Positions 42,754 to 51,788 of a stretch of DNA of 64,000 nt are shown here, in pieces (the stretch's first letter is position 1; each line of letters starts with the position of its first letter). The DNA comes from Phenylobacterium haematophilum. GTDB taxonomy: Bacteria > Pseudomonadota > Alphaproteobacteria > Caulobacterales > Caulobacteraceae. The notes beneath the pieces are model-generated. The model did not search any database, was not told where the DNA came from, and was given only the letters and a program-made list of their open reading frames with translations. The stretch is from positions 62,001 to 126,000 of the forward strand of contig NZ_JACIDK010000007.1 of NCBI RefSeq assembly GCF_014196295.1, in the 5' to 3' direction. The position numbers and the translations under genes were made by a program.

Positions 42754-43622
42754 AGCGTCTGCAACAGCGCCGCGGCCGCGCGGCTCGGCCTGCGGTCGGG
42801 GTGACGGACCAGATCGAACGGTCGCGGCGGCAGCTCCGGCCCAATGGCGGCCAGCGCGCCGCTGACGATCAGCGGCTGCGCCGCCAGCTCCGACACCGCC
42901 GCCAGCAGGCCCCCCTGCGCCACCGCCGCCACGATCGCCTCGTTCGAGGCCAGCACCAGGGCGCAGGGCAGGGCGTCCGGATCGACCCCCAGCCCGCGCA
43001 GCGCCTGCTCGAACTCCGAGCGCGTTCCAGATCCGGCTTCGCGTCGCGCCCAGCGATGTTCGGTCAGCTGCGCGACGTCGAAGGTCTTGGCGTGCGCCAG
43101 CGGGTGATCGGGCGTCGCCACCATCGCCAGCCGGTCGGCCCCGACCTGCCGCCGCTCCAGCAGCGGCGCCTCGACGGCGCCCTCGACGAAGCCCAGCTCG
43201 ACCGCTCCGCTCAGCACCGCCTCGGTGACCTGGGCGGTGTTGCCGATCGCCAGGTGCAGCTCGATGCCGGGGTGGTCGCGCCCGAACGCCGCCAACCGCG
43301 GCGGCAGCCAGTACGCCCCGACCGTCTGGCTGGCGAAGATGTCGATGCGCCCGCGCCTCAGGCCGGCCAGGTCGTCCAGCAGCCGCCCGGCGTCGGCGGC
43401 GCGGGCCAGCACCGCCCGGGCCTCGGGCAGGAAGGCGCGGCCCGCCTCGCTGAGCGCCAGCCCGCGTCCGACCCGGTCGAACAGCCGGGTGTCGTGCCGC
43501 GCCTCCATCGCCGCGATCGCAGCAGAGGCTGCCGACTGGGTGATGTTCAGCGCCTGCGCCGCTCGCGTCATGTGCTGGCGCTCGGCTACCGCCACGAAGA
43601 TCCGAAGCTGCTCCAATGTCAT
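42750..43622 (-). CDS. LysR-family regulator divergent from yeiH-like gene
   Basis: 290 aa. The wHTH is LRIFVAVAERQHMTRAAQALNITQSAASAAIAAMEAR (residues 6-42, described as one domain), and the substrate-binding domain starts at GRIDIFASQTVGAYWLPPRL. The start at 43622 begins MTLEQLRIF. The divergent neighbour is a YeiH-type transporter, the same pairing as the E. coli YeiE/YeiH pair, so control of that gene is likely. A palindromic site lies between them. Confidence 0.9.
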   Translation of the reverse strand: MTLEQLRIFVAVAERQHMTRAAQALNITQSAASAAIAAMEARHDTRLFDRVGRGLALSEAGRAFLPEARAVLARAADAGRLLDDLAGLRRGRIDIFASQTVGAYWLPPRLAAFGRDHPGIELHLAIGNTAQVTEAVLSGAVELGFVEGAVEAPLLERRQVGADRLAMVATPDHPLAHAKTFDVAQLTEHRWARREAGSGTRSEFEQALRGLGVDPDALPCALVLASNEAIVAAVAQGGLLAAVSELAAQPLIVSGALAAIGPELPPRPFDLVRHPDRRPSRAAAALLQTL

Positions 43623-43643
43623 GCCGAATGATCGGATTTGGCG

Positions 43644-43657
43644 ATTGAAATGGCAAT
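43644..43657. promoter_or_regulatory. LysR-type operator
   Basis: ATTG-N6-CAAT (ATTGAAATGGCAAT) lies 22 bp upstream of the LysR start and 45 bp upstream of the transporter. The T-N11-A-like symmetric form is usual for LysR autoregulation. A second CAAT/ATTG pair follows at 43660-43678. Confidence 0.5.
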
Positions 43658-43701
43658 AACAATGCGTTGGATCGATTGAATGGTTGGGCGGACAAGACGG
43701 C

Positions 43702-44706
43702 ATGTCGATCGCCGCCATCCTCCGCGCCCGTCTCCCAGGCGTCCTCCTCTGCGCGCTGCTCGGCCTCGCCGCCGTCGGCCTGCAGGGCCTTGAGGTGCAG
43801 TTGACCGGCCGCGCCTGGCTCGAGGCGCTGGTCCTCGCCATCCTGCTCGGCGCCGCGGTTCGCACCGTCTGGGCCCCGGGGCCGCTGTGGACCGGCGGCG
43901 TCGAGTTCAGCGCCCGAACCCTGCTCGAACTCGCCGTCGCCCTGCTCGGCCTCGGCGTCAGCGCCGCCAGCCTCGCCGCCGTCGGTCCCGCAATGTTGGC
44001 CGGTATCGCCCTGGTCGTGGCGCTTTCCGTGGCCGGCGGCTACGCCATCGCCCGGACCTTCGGCCTGCCGCGCCGCATGGCGGTGCTGATCTCCGCCGGG
44101 AACTCGATTTGCGGCAACTCGGCCATCGCCGCCGTCGCCCCGGTGATCGGCGCCGAGCCGGACGACGTCGCCTCCGCCATCGCCTTCACCGCCGTGCTCG
44201 GGGTCGGGGTGGTCCTGGCTGCGCCGGCGCTGGCGGCGCTGCTCGGGCTCTCGCCGCTGGCGGCCGGCGCCTTCGCCGGCCTCACCGTCTACGCCGTACC
44301 CCAGGTGCTGGCCGCCGCAGCGCCGGCCGGGGCCGCGGCCGTGCAGGTCGGGGCGCTGGTCAAGCTGACCCGGGTGGTGACCCTCGGCCCGGTGTGCCTG
44401 GCGCTCGGCCTATTGTCGCGCGGCGGCGAGCGCGCCGACCTGCGCCGCCTGGTCCCCTGGTTCGTGGTCGCCTTCCTGGGGCTCGCCGCGCTGCGAGCCG
44501 CCGGTCTCGCTCCGCCGGCCGCGATCCACGCCGCCGGCCAGGTCTCCATCTGGCTGACCGTCGCCGCCATGGCCGCGCTCGGCCTCGGGACCGACGTCCG
44601 CGCGCTGCTGCGGGCCGGGCCGCGGGTCATCGCCGCGGCCAGTCTGTCGCTGCTGCTGCTCGGCGTCCTGGCGCTCGGCCTGCTGGCGCTGCTCGGCTGG
44701 GCCTGA
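43702..44706 (+). CDS. YeiH-family (UPF0324) putative anion exporter
   Basis: 334 aa with about 10 TM helices. Conserved family segments are LLELAVALLGLGVSAASL (about 73), ISAGNSICGNSAIAAVAPVI (about 130) and VQVGALVKLTRV (about 217). The family is annotated as putative sulfate exporters, on weak experimental ground. The ATG at 43702 is preferred over an upstream TTG. Control by the divergent LysR is expected. Confidence 0.88.
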   Translation: MSIAAILRARLPGVLLCALLGLAAVGLQGLEVQLTGRAWLEALVLAILLGAAVRTVWAPGPLWTGGVEFSARTLLELAVALLGLGVSAASLAAVGPAMLAGIALVVALSVAGGYAIARTFGLPRRMAVLISAGNSICGNSAIAAVAPVIGAEPDDVASAIAFTAVLGVGVVLAAPALAALLGLSPLAAGAFAGLTVYAVPQVLAAAAPAGAAAVQVGALVKLTRVVTLGPVCLALGLLSRGGERADLRRLVPWFVVAFLGLAALRAAGLAPPAAIHAAGQVSIWLTVAAMAALGLGTDVRALLRAGPRVIAAASLSLLLLGVLALGLLALLGWA

Positions 44707-44756
44707 GGCGCCGCGCCCTCTCGAAATCGTCACCTGGAAGCGCTAAATCCGCGGCC

Positions 44757-45530
44757 ATGACGACGATCAAGTTCGAAGCCATCGACAACTTCCGCGACTT
44801 CGGCGGCTACGGCACGGCCTGCGGCCGCGGCCTGAAGGCGGGGCGCCTGTTCCGCTCGGCCAACCACGCCTACGCCACCGACGGCGACCTCGCCGCCCTG
44901 CGCGACCTCGGGGTCGGGGTGATCGTCGACCTGCGCCGCCGTCGCGAGCGCGAGCGTGAGCCGTCCCGCCGCTGGGAAGGCTTCGCCGGCGCAGTGATCG
45001 AGAACGACATCGACGGACCCGAGCACGACTGGGCCGACGCCCTGAAGGCCGCCTCCAGCGTCAACGCCGACTGGTTCTTCCAGGACAGCCTCGACTTCTA
45101 TCGCGCCGCGCCGCACGCCGAGCGGATGGTGGACCTGTTCAGCCGCTACTTCCGGACCCTGGCCGAGACCGAGGGCGCGGTCGTCGTGCACTGCGCGGCG
45201 GGCAAGGACCGCACCGGCATGATCTGCGCCCTGACCCACCACATCGCCGGGGTGCATCGCGACGACACCATGGCCGACTATCTGGCCACCAACGACGCGG
45301 CCGCCATCGACAAGCGTGTCGAGTTCCTCGGTCCCTGGATCCGCGACCTGACCGGCGTCACCGTCGACGACGCCGGCCTGCGTCAGGCGGTCAGCGTCCA
45401 CGAGGCGTTCCTCGCCGAAGCCTTCGCGGTGATGACCGAGCGTCACGGCTCGGTCGACAACTACCTGGCCGAAGTCCTCGGCGTCGACGCGGCCCTGCGC
45501 GACGCCATCGCCGCCCGCATCCTGCGCTAG
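44757..45530 (+). CDS. tyrosine-protein phosphatase family protein
   Basis: 257 aa. The signature HCX5R loop is HCAAGKDRTGM (His near residue 145), preceded by NFRDFGGYGT and GRLFRSANHA at the N-terminus, which are typical of the Y_phosphatase3/DSPc-like bacterial family that can act on phosphotyrosine or phosphoinositides. The C-terminal helical region includes YLATNDAA. No membrane or secretion signal is seen. It follows the YeiH gene by 50 bp and could share its transcript. Confidence 0.88.
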   Translation: MTTIKFEAIDNFRDFGGYGTACGRGLKAGRLFRSANHAYATDGDLAALRDLGVGVIVDLRRRREREREPSRRWEGFAGAVIENDIDGPEHDWADALKAASSVNADWFFQDSLDFYRAAPHAERMVDLFSRYFRTLAETEGAVVVHCAAGKDRTGMICALTHHIAGVHRDDTMADYLATNDAAAIDKRVEFLGPWIRDLTGVTVDDAGLRQAVSVHEAFLAEAFAVMTERHGSVDNYLAEVLGVDAALRDAIAARILR

Positions 45531-45616
45531 TCCAGACGCATGGTGTCATCCCCGGGCTGACATCGGCCGTCCGATCCCCTAAGCGTCCCCGCAACCAACA
45601 AAGACGGGGACCAGTC

Positions 45617-46786
45617 ATGCAGAGCTTCCAGCCGCCGCGGCGCATCCTGATGGGGCCCGGCCCCTCCGACGTCAGCCCCCGCGTACTGTCGGCCCTGGCC
45701 CGTCCAACCATCGGTCACCTGGACCCGCAGTTCCAGGAACTGATGGAAGAGATCAAGGGCGCGCTGGCCCGGCTGTTCAACGCCCCCGACCACGCCTGCG
45801 TCCCGCTGCCCGCGCCCGGCACCGCCGGCATGGAAGCGGCGATCATGAACCTGCTGGAGCCGGGCGACCGCGCCGTCATCGCCATCAACGGCGCCTTCGG
45901 CGGCCGCATGGCCGACATGGCCGACCGCGCCGGCGCCGAGGTCGTGAAGGTCGAGTTCGAGTGGGGCAAGCCGGTCGATCCGGCCGCGGTCGAGGAAGCC
46001 CTCAAGGCCGCCCCGACCAAGGTCTTCGCCTTTGTTCACGCCGAAACCTCGACCGGCGCGCGTTCGGACGCCGCCACGCTCTGCGGCCTGGCCCGCAAGT
46101 ACGGCGCGCTCTCCATCGTCGACTGCGTGACCTCGCTCGGCGGGATCACCGTCGACGTCGCCGCCTGGGACGCCGACGCGGTCTATTCGGGCACCCAGAA
46201 GTGCCTATCGGCCCCTCCGGGCCTCTCGCCCATCGCGCTCTCCAAGCGCGCGCAGGAAGCCATCGCCGGCCGCAAGACCAAGGTCCGCAACTGGCTCTGC
46301 GACTTCAATCTGCTGATGAGCTACTGGGGCGGCGACGGCGGGCGCACCTATCACCACACCGCGCCGATCAACGCGCTCTACGGCCTGCACGAAAGCCTCG
46401 TCGCGCTGTTCGAGGAAGGCCAGCAGGCCGTTCTCGTCCGCCACGCCCGCACCCACGAAGCGCTCGCCGCCGGTATCGAAGCGATGGGCCTGAAGTTCCT
46501 GGTTGCAGAAAAGGACCGCCTGCCGCAGCTCAACGCGGTGATCGTCCCGGACGGCGTCGACGAGGCCGCCGTGCGCGCCTACGTGCTCGACAAGTGGGAC
46601 CTGGAAATCGGCGCCGGCCTCGGCCCGCTGAAGGGCAAGGTCTGGCGCATCGGCCTGATGGGCGCTTCGGCGACCCCGTGGCACGTCCGCCTGTGCCTGA
46701 ACGCGCTCTCCGAAGCCCTCGCCGCCCAGGGTTTCAAGGCCGACGGCCCGGCCGGCCTCGCCGCCGCGGAAGCCAAGCTGGCCTGA
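45617..46786 (+). CDS. class V aminotransferase (alanine/serine-glyoxylate type)
   Basis: 389 aa PLP enzyme. Family features: ILMGPGPSDVSPRVL at the N-terminus, GTAGMEAAIMNLL (about 75), HAETSTGARSD (about 142), VDCVTSLGG (about 170), and the PLP lysine in YSGTQKCLSAPPGLSPI (Lys about 195). GLGPLKGKVWRIGLMG lies near the end. It transfers amino groups to glyoxylate. The donor (alanine or serine) is not decided from sequence. Confidence 0.9.
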   Translation: MQSFQPPRRILMGPGPSDVSPRVLSALARPTIGHLDPQFQELMEEIKGALARLFNAPDHACVPLPAPGTAGMEAAIMNLLEPGDRAVIAINGAFGGRMADMADRAGAEVVKVEFEWGKPVDPAAVEEALKAAPTKVFAFVHAETSTGARSDAATLCGLARKYGALSIVDCVTSLGGITVDVAAWDADAVYSGTQKCLSAPPGLSPIALSKRAQEAIAGRKTKVRNWLCDFNLLMSYWGGDGGRTYHHTAPINALYGLHESLVALFEEGQQAVLVRHARTHEALAAGIEAMGLKFLVAEKDRLPQLNAVIVPDGVDEAAVRAYVLDKWDLEIGAGLGPLKGKVWRIGLMGASATPWHVRLCLNALSEALAAQGFKADGPAGLAAAEAKLA

Positions 46787-46796
46787 TCCAACCCGC

Positions 46797-46902
46797 TCGT
46801 CATGGCCGGGCCGTCAGGTCCCGGCCATCCATAGCCGCGCGCCTCTCAGGACGGACTTGCGACTGTGGATCCCCGGTACGCTCGCGCGACCGGGGATGAC
46901 GA
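46797..46902 (-). repeat. ~107-bp palindromic repeat, copy 2 (inverted)
   Basis: Read on the minus strand it begins TCGTCATCCCCGG and ends GGCCCGGCCATGACGA, as copy 1 does at 38924-39031. The hairpin arms are conserved while the loops and centre vary. It lies between convergent genes. Confidence 0.8.
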
Positions 46903-46910
46903 TTTGAGCC

Positions 46911-48734
46911 CTAGATGCTCGCCTGCATCCGGTAGAGCCCCTCATAGGCGCCTCCGGCGGCGATCAGCTGGTCGTGGCTGCCCTGCTCAGCCACCCCCTG
47001 GTCGGTCAGCACCAGGATGCGGTCGGCGTTCCGCACCGTCGACAGCCGGTGGGCGATGACCAGGGTCGTGCGGTTCCTGGCCAGCTCGCCCAGCGCCTGC
47101 TGCACGGCCCTTTCGCTTTCATTGTCGAGCGCGCTGGTCGCCTCGTCGAAGATCAGGATCGGGGCGTCCTTCAGAAACGCGCGGGCGATGGTCAGCCGCT
47201 GCTTCTGCCCGCCTGACAGCTTCACCCCGCGCTGGCCGATGTAGGTGTCGTAACCGTTCGGCAGCGCGCTGATGAAGTCGTGGGCGTTGGCCCGCCGGGC
47301 GGCTTCGACAATCTCCTCGTCGCTGGCGTCCGGCCGCCCGTATCGCAGGTTCTCGGCCACGCTGCCGGCGAACAAGTTGACGTCCTGCTGCACCACGGCG
47401 ACGTTGCGGCGGAGCGAGCTCAGCGTCAGGTCGCGCACGTCGATCCCGTCCACCTCGACCGCCCCGGCGCTGGGCTCGTAGAACCGCGGGATCAACGAGC
47501 ACAGCGTCGTCTTGCCGACCCCCGAGGTCCCGACCAGCGCGACGAACTCCCCCGGCCGCACATCGAGCGTGACGTTGCGCAGCACGTGCTGGCCGTCCTC
47601 CTCGTAGCGGAAGCTGACATCCCGGAACGCGATGGCCCCGCGCGGCCTATCCAGCACGATCGCGCCGGGCCGGTCGGCGACCTCCGGCGTGGTCTCCAGG
47701 ATCTCCATCATCCGGGTGAAGCCCGTGTAGCCCTGCTGCCAGAGCCGCACGAAGTTCGCCAGCCGCTGCACCGGGTCGATCAGCACCGCCACGCAGAGCA
47801 GGAAGGTCAGCATATCGGCGATGCTGAGCTGGGCCTGCTGCACCCGGATCGCCCCCACCACGATGACCACCACCGTGATCAGCTGGGCGAAGGTGGTGGT
47901 CCCGACAGAGAAGTAGGCCTCGCTCTTGTAGCCGGCCCGCCGGGTGTCGAGGAACTTCTGGTTCTCCGCCTCGAAGCGCCGGTTCTCCACCGCCTCGCCC
48001 ACGAACGACTTCACCACCCGGATGCCGGCCAGCGCGTCCTCGACCCGTTCGTTGATCGCCCCGACTTGCCGTTTTGACTGGGTCAGGGCGACGTTCATCC
48101 GCCCGCTGAAGTGCAGGGCGTACATCACCGCGAACGGGATGATCGCCACGATCATCAAGGTCAGCGGCAGGTCGAGATAGGCCAGGATCGCGATCGCCCC
48201 GGCGAACTTCAGCACCGCGATCGCCAGGTCTTCGGGACCGTGATGATAGAGCTCGCCCAGCATGAACAGGTCGTTGGTGATCCGGCTCATCAGCTGCCCG
48301 ACCCGCGTCTGGTCGTAGAAGCGGAAGGGCAGGGTCTGGCAGTGTTCGAACAGCTCCTTGCGGAGCGCGCTCTCCATCTTCGCGCCCATCACATGGCCCT
48401 GGTAGTCGACGAACAGCGTCGCCAGCACCTGCACCGCCAGCAGGCCCAGCATGAGCCCGCCGACCGCGTAGATCTGGTTCAGCGCCAGCGGCGCGTCGCC
48501 GGCCGCGCCAAGCTGGCGGGCGACGTAGTTGGCGCACAGCGGCAGGAACAGCGCCGTCGCCGAGACGATCACTGCGCAGGCAAGATCCGCCACAAGCAGC
48601 GGAATGTGCGGCCGATAGTAGGAAACGAATTTCAGCGCCCGGGCGCGGGCCTGGGCCGAAAGTCCGGCGCTCGGCCGGAAGGCGAGGGGGTTATGCCGCG
48701 CGTCTGCGTGCGCCCTCGGGGTTCGTGATTGCAT
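46911..48734 (-). CDS. MsbA-like ABC exporter (TM and ATPase fused)
   Basis: 607 aa half-transporter. A six-TM exporter domain (residues about 40-340) carries SRITNDLFMLGELYHHGPED and QSKRQVGAINERVEDALAGI. The ATPase domain has Walker A GTSGVGKTT (about 398), Q-loop VVQQDVNLFAGSV, signature KLSGGQKQR and Walker B ILIFDEATSALD. It likely works as a homodimer exporting lipid or drug-like substrates. It does not show the LpxK/WaaA neighbours of a true msbA operon, so the cargo is unknown. Confidence 0.92.
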   Translation of the reverse strand: MQSRTPRAHADARHNPLAFRPSAGLSAQARARALKFVSYYRPHIPLLVADLACAVIVSATALFLPLCANYVARQLGAAGDAPLALNQIYAVGGLMLGLLAVQVLATLFVDYQGHVMGAKMESALRKELFEHCQTLPFRFYDQTRVGQLMSRITNDLFMLGELYHHGPEDLAIAVLKFAGAIAILAYLDLPLTLMIVAIIPFAVMYALHFSGRMNVALTQSKRQVGAINERVEDALAGIRVVKSFVGEAVENRRFEAENQKFLDTRRAGYKSEAYFSVGTTTFAQLITVVVIVVGAIRVQQAQLSIADMLTFLLCVAVLIDPVQRLANFVRLWQQGYTGFTRMMEILETTPEVADRPGAIVLDRPRGAIAFRDVSFRYEEDGQHVLRNVTLDVRPGEFVALVGTSGVGKTTLCSLIPRFYEPSAGAVEVDGIDVRDLTLSSLRRNVAVVQQDVNLFAGSVAENLRYGRPDASDEEIVEAARRANAHDFISALPNGYDTYIGQRGVKLSGGQKQRLTIARAFLKDAPILIFDEATSALDNESERAVQQALGELARNRTTLVIAHRLSTVRNADRILVLTDQGVAEQGSHDQLIAAGGAYEGLYRMQASI

Positions 48735-48976
48735 GAACCGTCATGTCCTGTTGCGAGGAATTTCCTTTCTGGCTGGACACGAACGTTCTCATTTCACTCT
48801 CCCTGCGCCGGCCCGTTGCGTGGGCCGTTGTCGACGTCGCGGACTATGCCGCCGCCGCGCTGATCGGGCAACGGCGTTATCTGTGCGCCATGCCGCTTTT
48901 TCGATTCCCAAGCCCCCGGCGAGGCGTAACGTGCCGGCCAAGTCCGCCGCCATGAGCGGGCGACCGGGAGACGGCC
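48735..48976. other. divergent intergenic region without a convincing gene
   Basis: 242 bases between the ABC exporter and the MFS gene. A 70-codon frame at 48743-48955 contains WLDTNVLI, which looks like the start of a PIN domain but lacks the rest of it and any good ribosome site. I see promoter space only. Confidence 0.4.
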
Positions 48977-50422
48977 TTGAGCACAGTTGAAGCCAGCGGG
49001 TCCGGCGCGGTCGCCGATCTGCCGATCGACGCCGAAGTCATGGGCGACGGCCGCCTGAACCGCGGCGGGGTCGCCTGGTCGCTGTTCGAAGGGGCCCGCA
49101 ACCCCTACGTCATCCTGATCACCATCTACATCTTCATGCCCTATGTCGCGGGCGTGATGGTCGGCGATCCTGTGCGCGGCCAGGAGGTGATCTCGCAATG
49201 GAGCCAGTACGCCGGCTGGGCGGTGATGCTGACCGCGCCGCTGCTCGGCGCCTCGATCGACCAGCTCGGTCCCCGCAAGGGCTGGCTGGCCCTGATCGTC
49301 GGCCTCATGGTCCCGATGATGATCGCGCTCTGGTGGGCCAGGCCGGACCAGAGCGGCCTGACCGTCACCATGGTCATGCTGCTGACCACGGCCATCGGCC
49401 TGCTCTTCGCGTTCAGCGAGGTGCTGCACAATTCGCTGCTGGTGCGCGCCGCCGGCCTCAACGGCGCCCACAAGGCCTCGGGCCTGGCCCTGGCGCTCGG
49501 CAACTTCACCTCGGTGGTGGCGCTGGCCTTCACCGCCTGGGCCTTCGCCCTGCCGGGCAAGGTCGACTGGGCCTGGGTGCCCCAGGCGCCGCTGTTCGGT
49601 CTCGACCCCGCCAGCCACGAGCCGGAACGGGTGGTGGCGCTGATGGCCGCCGCCATCTTCGCGTTCGGCGCCCTGCCGCTGTTCCTGTTCACGCCCGACG
49701 CGCCGAAGACCGGCGTCCCGATGCTGACCGCCTTCCGGAACGGCGCGGTCCAACTGGTGCGGATGGTCGCCACCGTCCGCCGCTACAAGGACGCGGCGAT
49801 CTATCTGGTCAGCCGGATGTTCTACGTCGACGGCATGAACGCCATCCTCATCTACGCCGGGCTTTACGCCATCGGGGTGATGAAGTGGGGGGCGCTGGAG
49901 ATGCTGATGTACGGCATCGTGCTGTCGATCCTGGCGGTGTTCGGCGGCTTCGTCGGCCGCTGGCTCGACGCCGGCCTCGGGCCCAAGGGCGCGGTGCGGG
50001 TCGAGATCTTCATGTCGCTGCTGGGCATCATCGCCATGCTCGGCATGGCGCCCGACAAGATCCTCTACTTCTGGGCCTTCGACGCCGCCGCCCATGCCCC
50101 GATGTGGGACGGGCCGGTGTTCCGCACCCTGCCGGAGTGGATCTTCATCCTGATCGGCTTCTCCAACGCAGTGTTCATCACCGCCCAGTACGCCTCCAGC
50201 CGCACCATGCTGACGCGGATCACCCCGCCCGATCAGACCGGGGCCTTCTTCGGGGTCTACGCCCTGTCGGGAGTCGCCACCGGCTGGCTTGGCCCGATGA
50301 TGGTCAACTGGGGCACCAAGGCGACCCACAGCCAGCAGGGCGGCTTCGCCATGGTCACCATCCTGCTCGCCATCGGCTTCGTCGGCCTGCTGTTCGTGCG
50401 CGGAGGCGGCCGCCGCATCTGA
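48977..50422 (+). CDS. MFS transporter, UMF1/Atg22-like
   Basis: 481 aa with about 12 TM helices. It starts at a TTG with GGGAG placed correctly upstream. Family marks include FEGARNPYVILITIYIFMPYV in part (about 34), LGASIDQLGPRKGWLAL (about 92), the long central loop with DPASHEPERV, and VSRMFYVDGMNAILIYAGLY in part (about 275). The UMF1 class includes vacuolar amino-acid effluxers in fungi. The bacterial substrate is unknown. Confidence 0.85.
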   Translation: MSTVEASGSGAVADLPIDAEVMGDGRLNRGGVAWSLFEGARNPYVILITIYIFMPYVAGVMVGDPVRGQEVISQWSQYAGWAVMLTAPLLGASIDQLGPRKGWLALIVGLMVPMMIALWWARPDQSGLTVTMVMLLTTAIGLLFAFSEVLHNSLLVRAAGLNGAHKASGLALALGNFTSVVALAFTAWAFALPGKVDWAWVPQAPLFGLDPASHEPERVVALMAAAIFAFGALPLFLFTPDAPKTGVPMLTAFRNGAVQLVRMVATVRRYKDAAIYLVSRMFYVDGMNAILIYAGLYAIGVMKWGALEMLMYGIVLSILAVFGGFVGRWLDAGLGPKGAVRVEIFMSLLGIIAMLGMAPDKILYFWAFDAAAHAPMWDGPVFRTLPEWIFILIGFSNAVFITAQYASSRTMLTRITPPDQTGAFFGVYALSGVATGWLGPMMVNWGTKATHSQQGGFAMVTILLAIGFVGLLFVRGGGRRI

Positions 50423-50459
50423 CTTTCCCTGCCGCTCGCGCGGCGCTAAGGCCCGCGCC

Positions 50460-51788
50460 ATGACCTGCGTCGCCCAGCTCCCCTCGCCCTGGCGCGAACC
50501 GGCCGAGGTGCTGAGCGCCTTCGCCGACGAGGCCTGGGCGCTGGGCCTCGTCACCGGCGGGGCCGGCGCGCGCTGGTCCTACGTCGCGCGCGCCCCGGCC
50601 GCGACGCTGGTTCATCGGGGCGCCGGCGATCCCTTCACGGCCCTGCGCGAGTTGCTCGGTCCGCCGGCCCCCGCCGCCGAGGGCCCGCCGTTCCAGGGCG
50701 GCGTCGTCGGGCTCGCCGCCTACGAGCTCGGCGACCACGTCGAGCCGCTCGGCCTGCCTCGCCATGACGCCTGGCCCGACCTCGCCGCCGCCCGCTACGA
50801 GGCGCTGCTGGCCTTCGACCACCAGTCGCGCGCGGTCTTTGCGGTCGGCCGCGCCGACGACGCCAAGACAGCGCTTTCCCGCGCCGGCGACGCGCTCGCC
50901 TGGATGGACGCCGCGCCGCTCGCGCCCCATGCCGGCGCCCTGGCCGGCCCGCTGGAGGCGGGCGACCCAGCCGCCTACGAAGCCGCCGTCGCCCAGGTCG
51001 TCGCCCGCATCCGCGCTGGCGAGATTTTCCAGGCCAACATCGCCCGCGCCTGGACCGGGACGCTGACGGCCGGCGCCCGGCCCTTCGACCTGTTCGCCCG
51101 CCTGCTCGAAGAGAGCGCCGCGCCGTTCGCCGCCTATCTCCGGCTGCCGGGCCTGGCCCTGGTCTCCAATTCTCCCGAGCGTTTCCTGCAGGTTCGCGAC
51201 GGCCGAGCTGAAACCAAGCCGATCAAAGGCACCCGCCCACGCGGCGCAGAGCCTTCCGCCGACGCCGCCCTCGCCGCCGAACTGCTGGCCAGCGACAAGG
51301 ACCGGGCCGAGAACCTGATGATCGTCGACCTGATGCGCAACGACCTGGCCCGCGTCTGCGCGCCCGGCAGCGTCAAGGTCCCCAGCCTCTGGGCGCTGGA
51401 GAGTTTCGCCAACGTCCACCACCTCGTCTCCACCGTCACCGGGCGGCTCAGCCCCGGCCGCGACGCCCTCGATCTGCTGTCCGCCGCCTTCCCGCCGGGC
51501 TCGATCACCGGCGCGCCCAAGGTCCAGGCGATGAAGGTGATCGCGGAACTGGAAACTCCACGCGGTCCCTATTGCGGCTCTCTGTTCTGGGCGGGCGCCG
51601 ATGGGGGCTTCGATTCGAGCGTGCTGATCCGCACCGCCGCCTGCGTCGAAACCCCCGATGGCTGGCGGGTCGAGGCGCGCGCCGGCGCCGGCGTCGTCGA
51701 GGGCAGCGATCCGCGGGCCGAGCGGCTCGAGACCGAGGCCAAGATCGCCGCCCTGGCCAAAGCCCTCACCGAGGAGGCCTGCCCATGA
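50460..51788 (+). CDS. pabB: aminodeoxychorismate synthase component I
   Basis: 442 aa enzyme converting chorismate (with ammonia from PabA) to aminodeoxychorismate for folate. The C-terminal chorismate-binding domain has AGEIFQANIARAW (about 186), LVSNSPERFLQ (about 236), and the PabB-type lysine motif KPIKGTRPRG (about 257), which separates it from TrpE. SIIDLMRNDLARV-like VDLMRNDLARVC and PPGSITGAPKVQAMK follow. The pabA amidotransferase is not in the window. Its stop overlaps pabC by 4 bp. Confidence 0.92.
   Translation: MTCVAQLPSPWREPAEVLSAFADEAWALGLVTGGAGARWSYVARAPAATLVHRGAGDPFTALRELLGPPAPAAEGPPFQGGVVGLAAYELGDHVEPLGLPRHDAWPDLAAARYEALLAFDHQSRAVFAVGRADDAKTALSRAGDALAWMDAAPLAPHAGALAGPLEAGDPAAYEAAVAQVVARIRAGEIFQANIARAWTGTLTAGARPFDLFARLLEESAAPFAAYLRLPGLALVSNSPERFLQVRDGRAETKPIKGTRPRGAEPSADAALAAELLASDKDRAENLMIVDLMRNDLARVCAPGSVKVPSLWALESFANVHHLVSTVTGRLSPGRDALDLLSAAFPPGSITGAPKVQAMKVIAELETPRGPYCGSLFWAGADGGFDSSVLIRTAACVETPDGWRVEARAGAGVVEGSDPRAERLETEAKIAALAKALTEEACP

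Noticed and set aside
45541-45580. TGTCATCCCCGGGCTGACA as a third copy of the ~107-bp repeat
   Set aside because: Only about 10 bases match the repeat end; the second half and inner stems are absent.
48743-48955. 70-codon frame with WLDTNVLI resembling the start of a PIN-domain toxin
   Set aside because: Only the first motif fits; later acidic residues of a PIN domain are missing, the ribosome site is poor and no antitoxin is adjacent.
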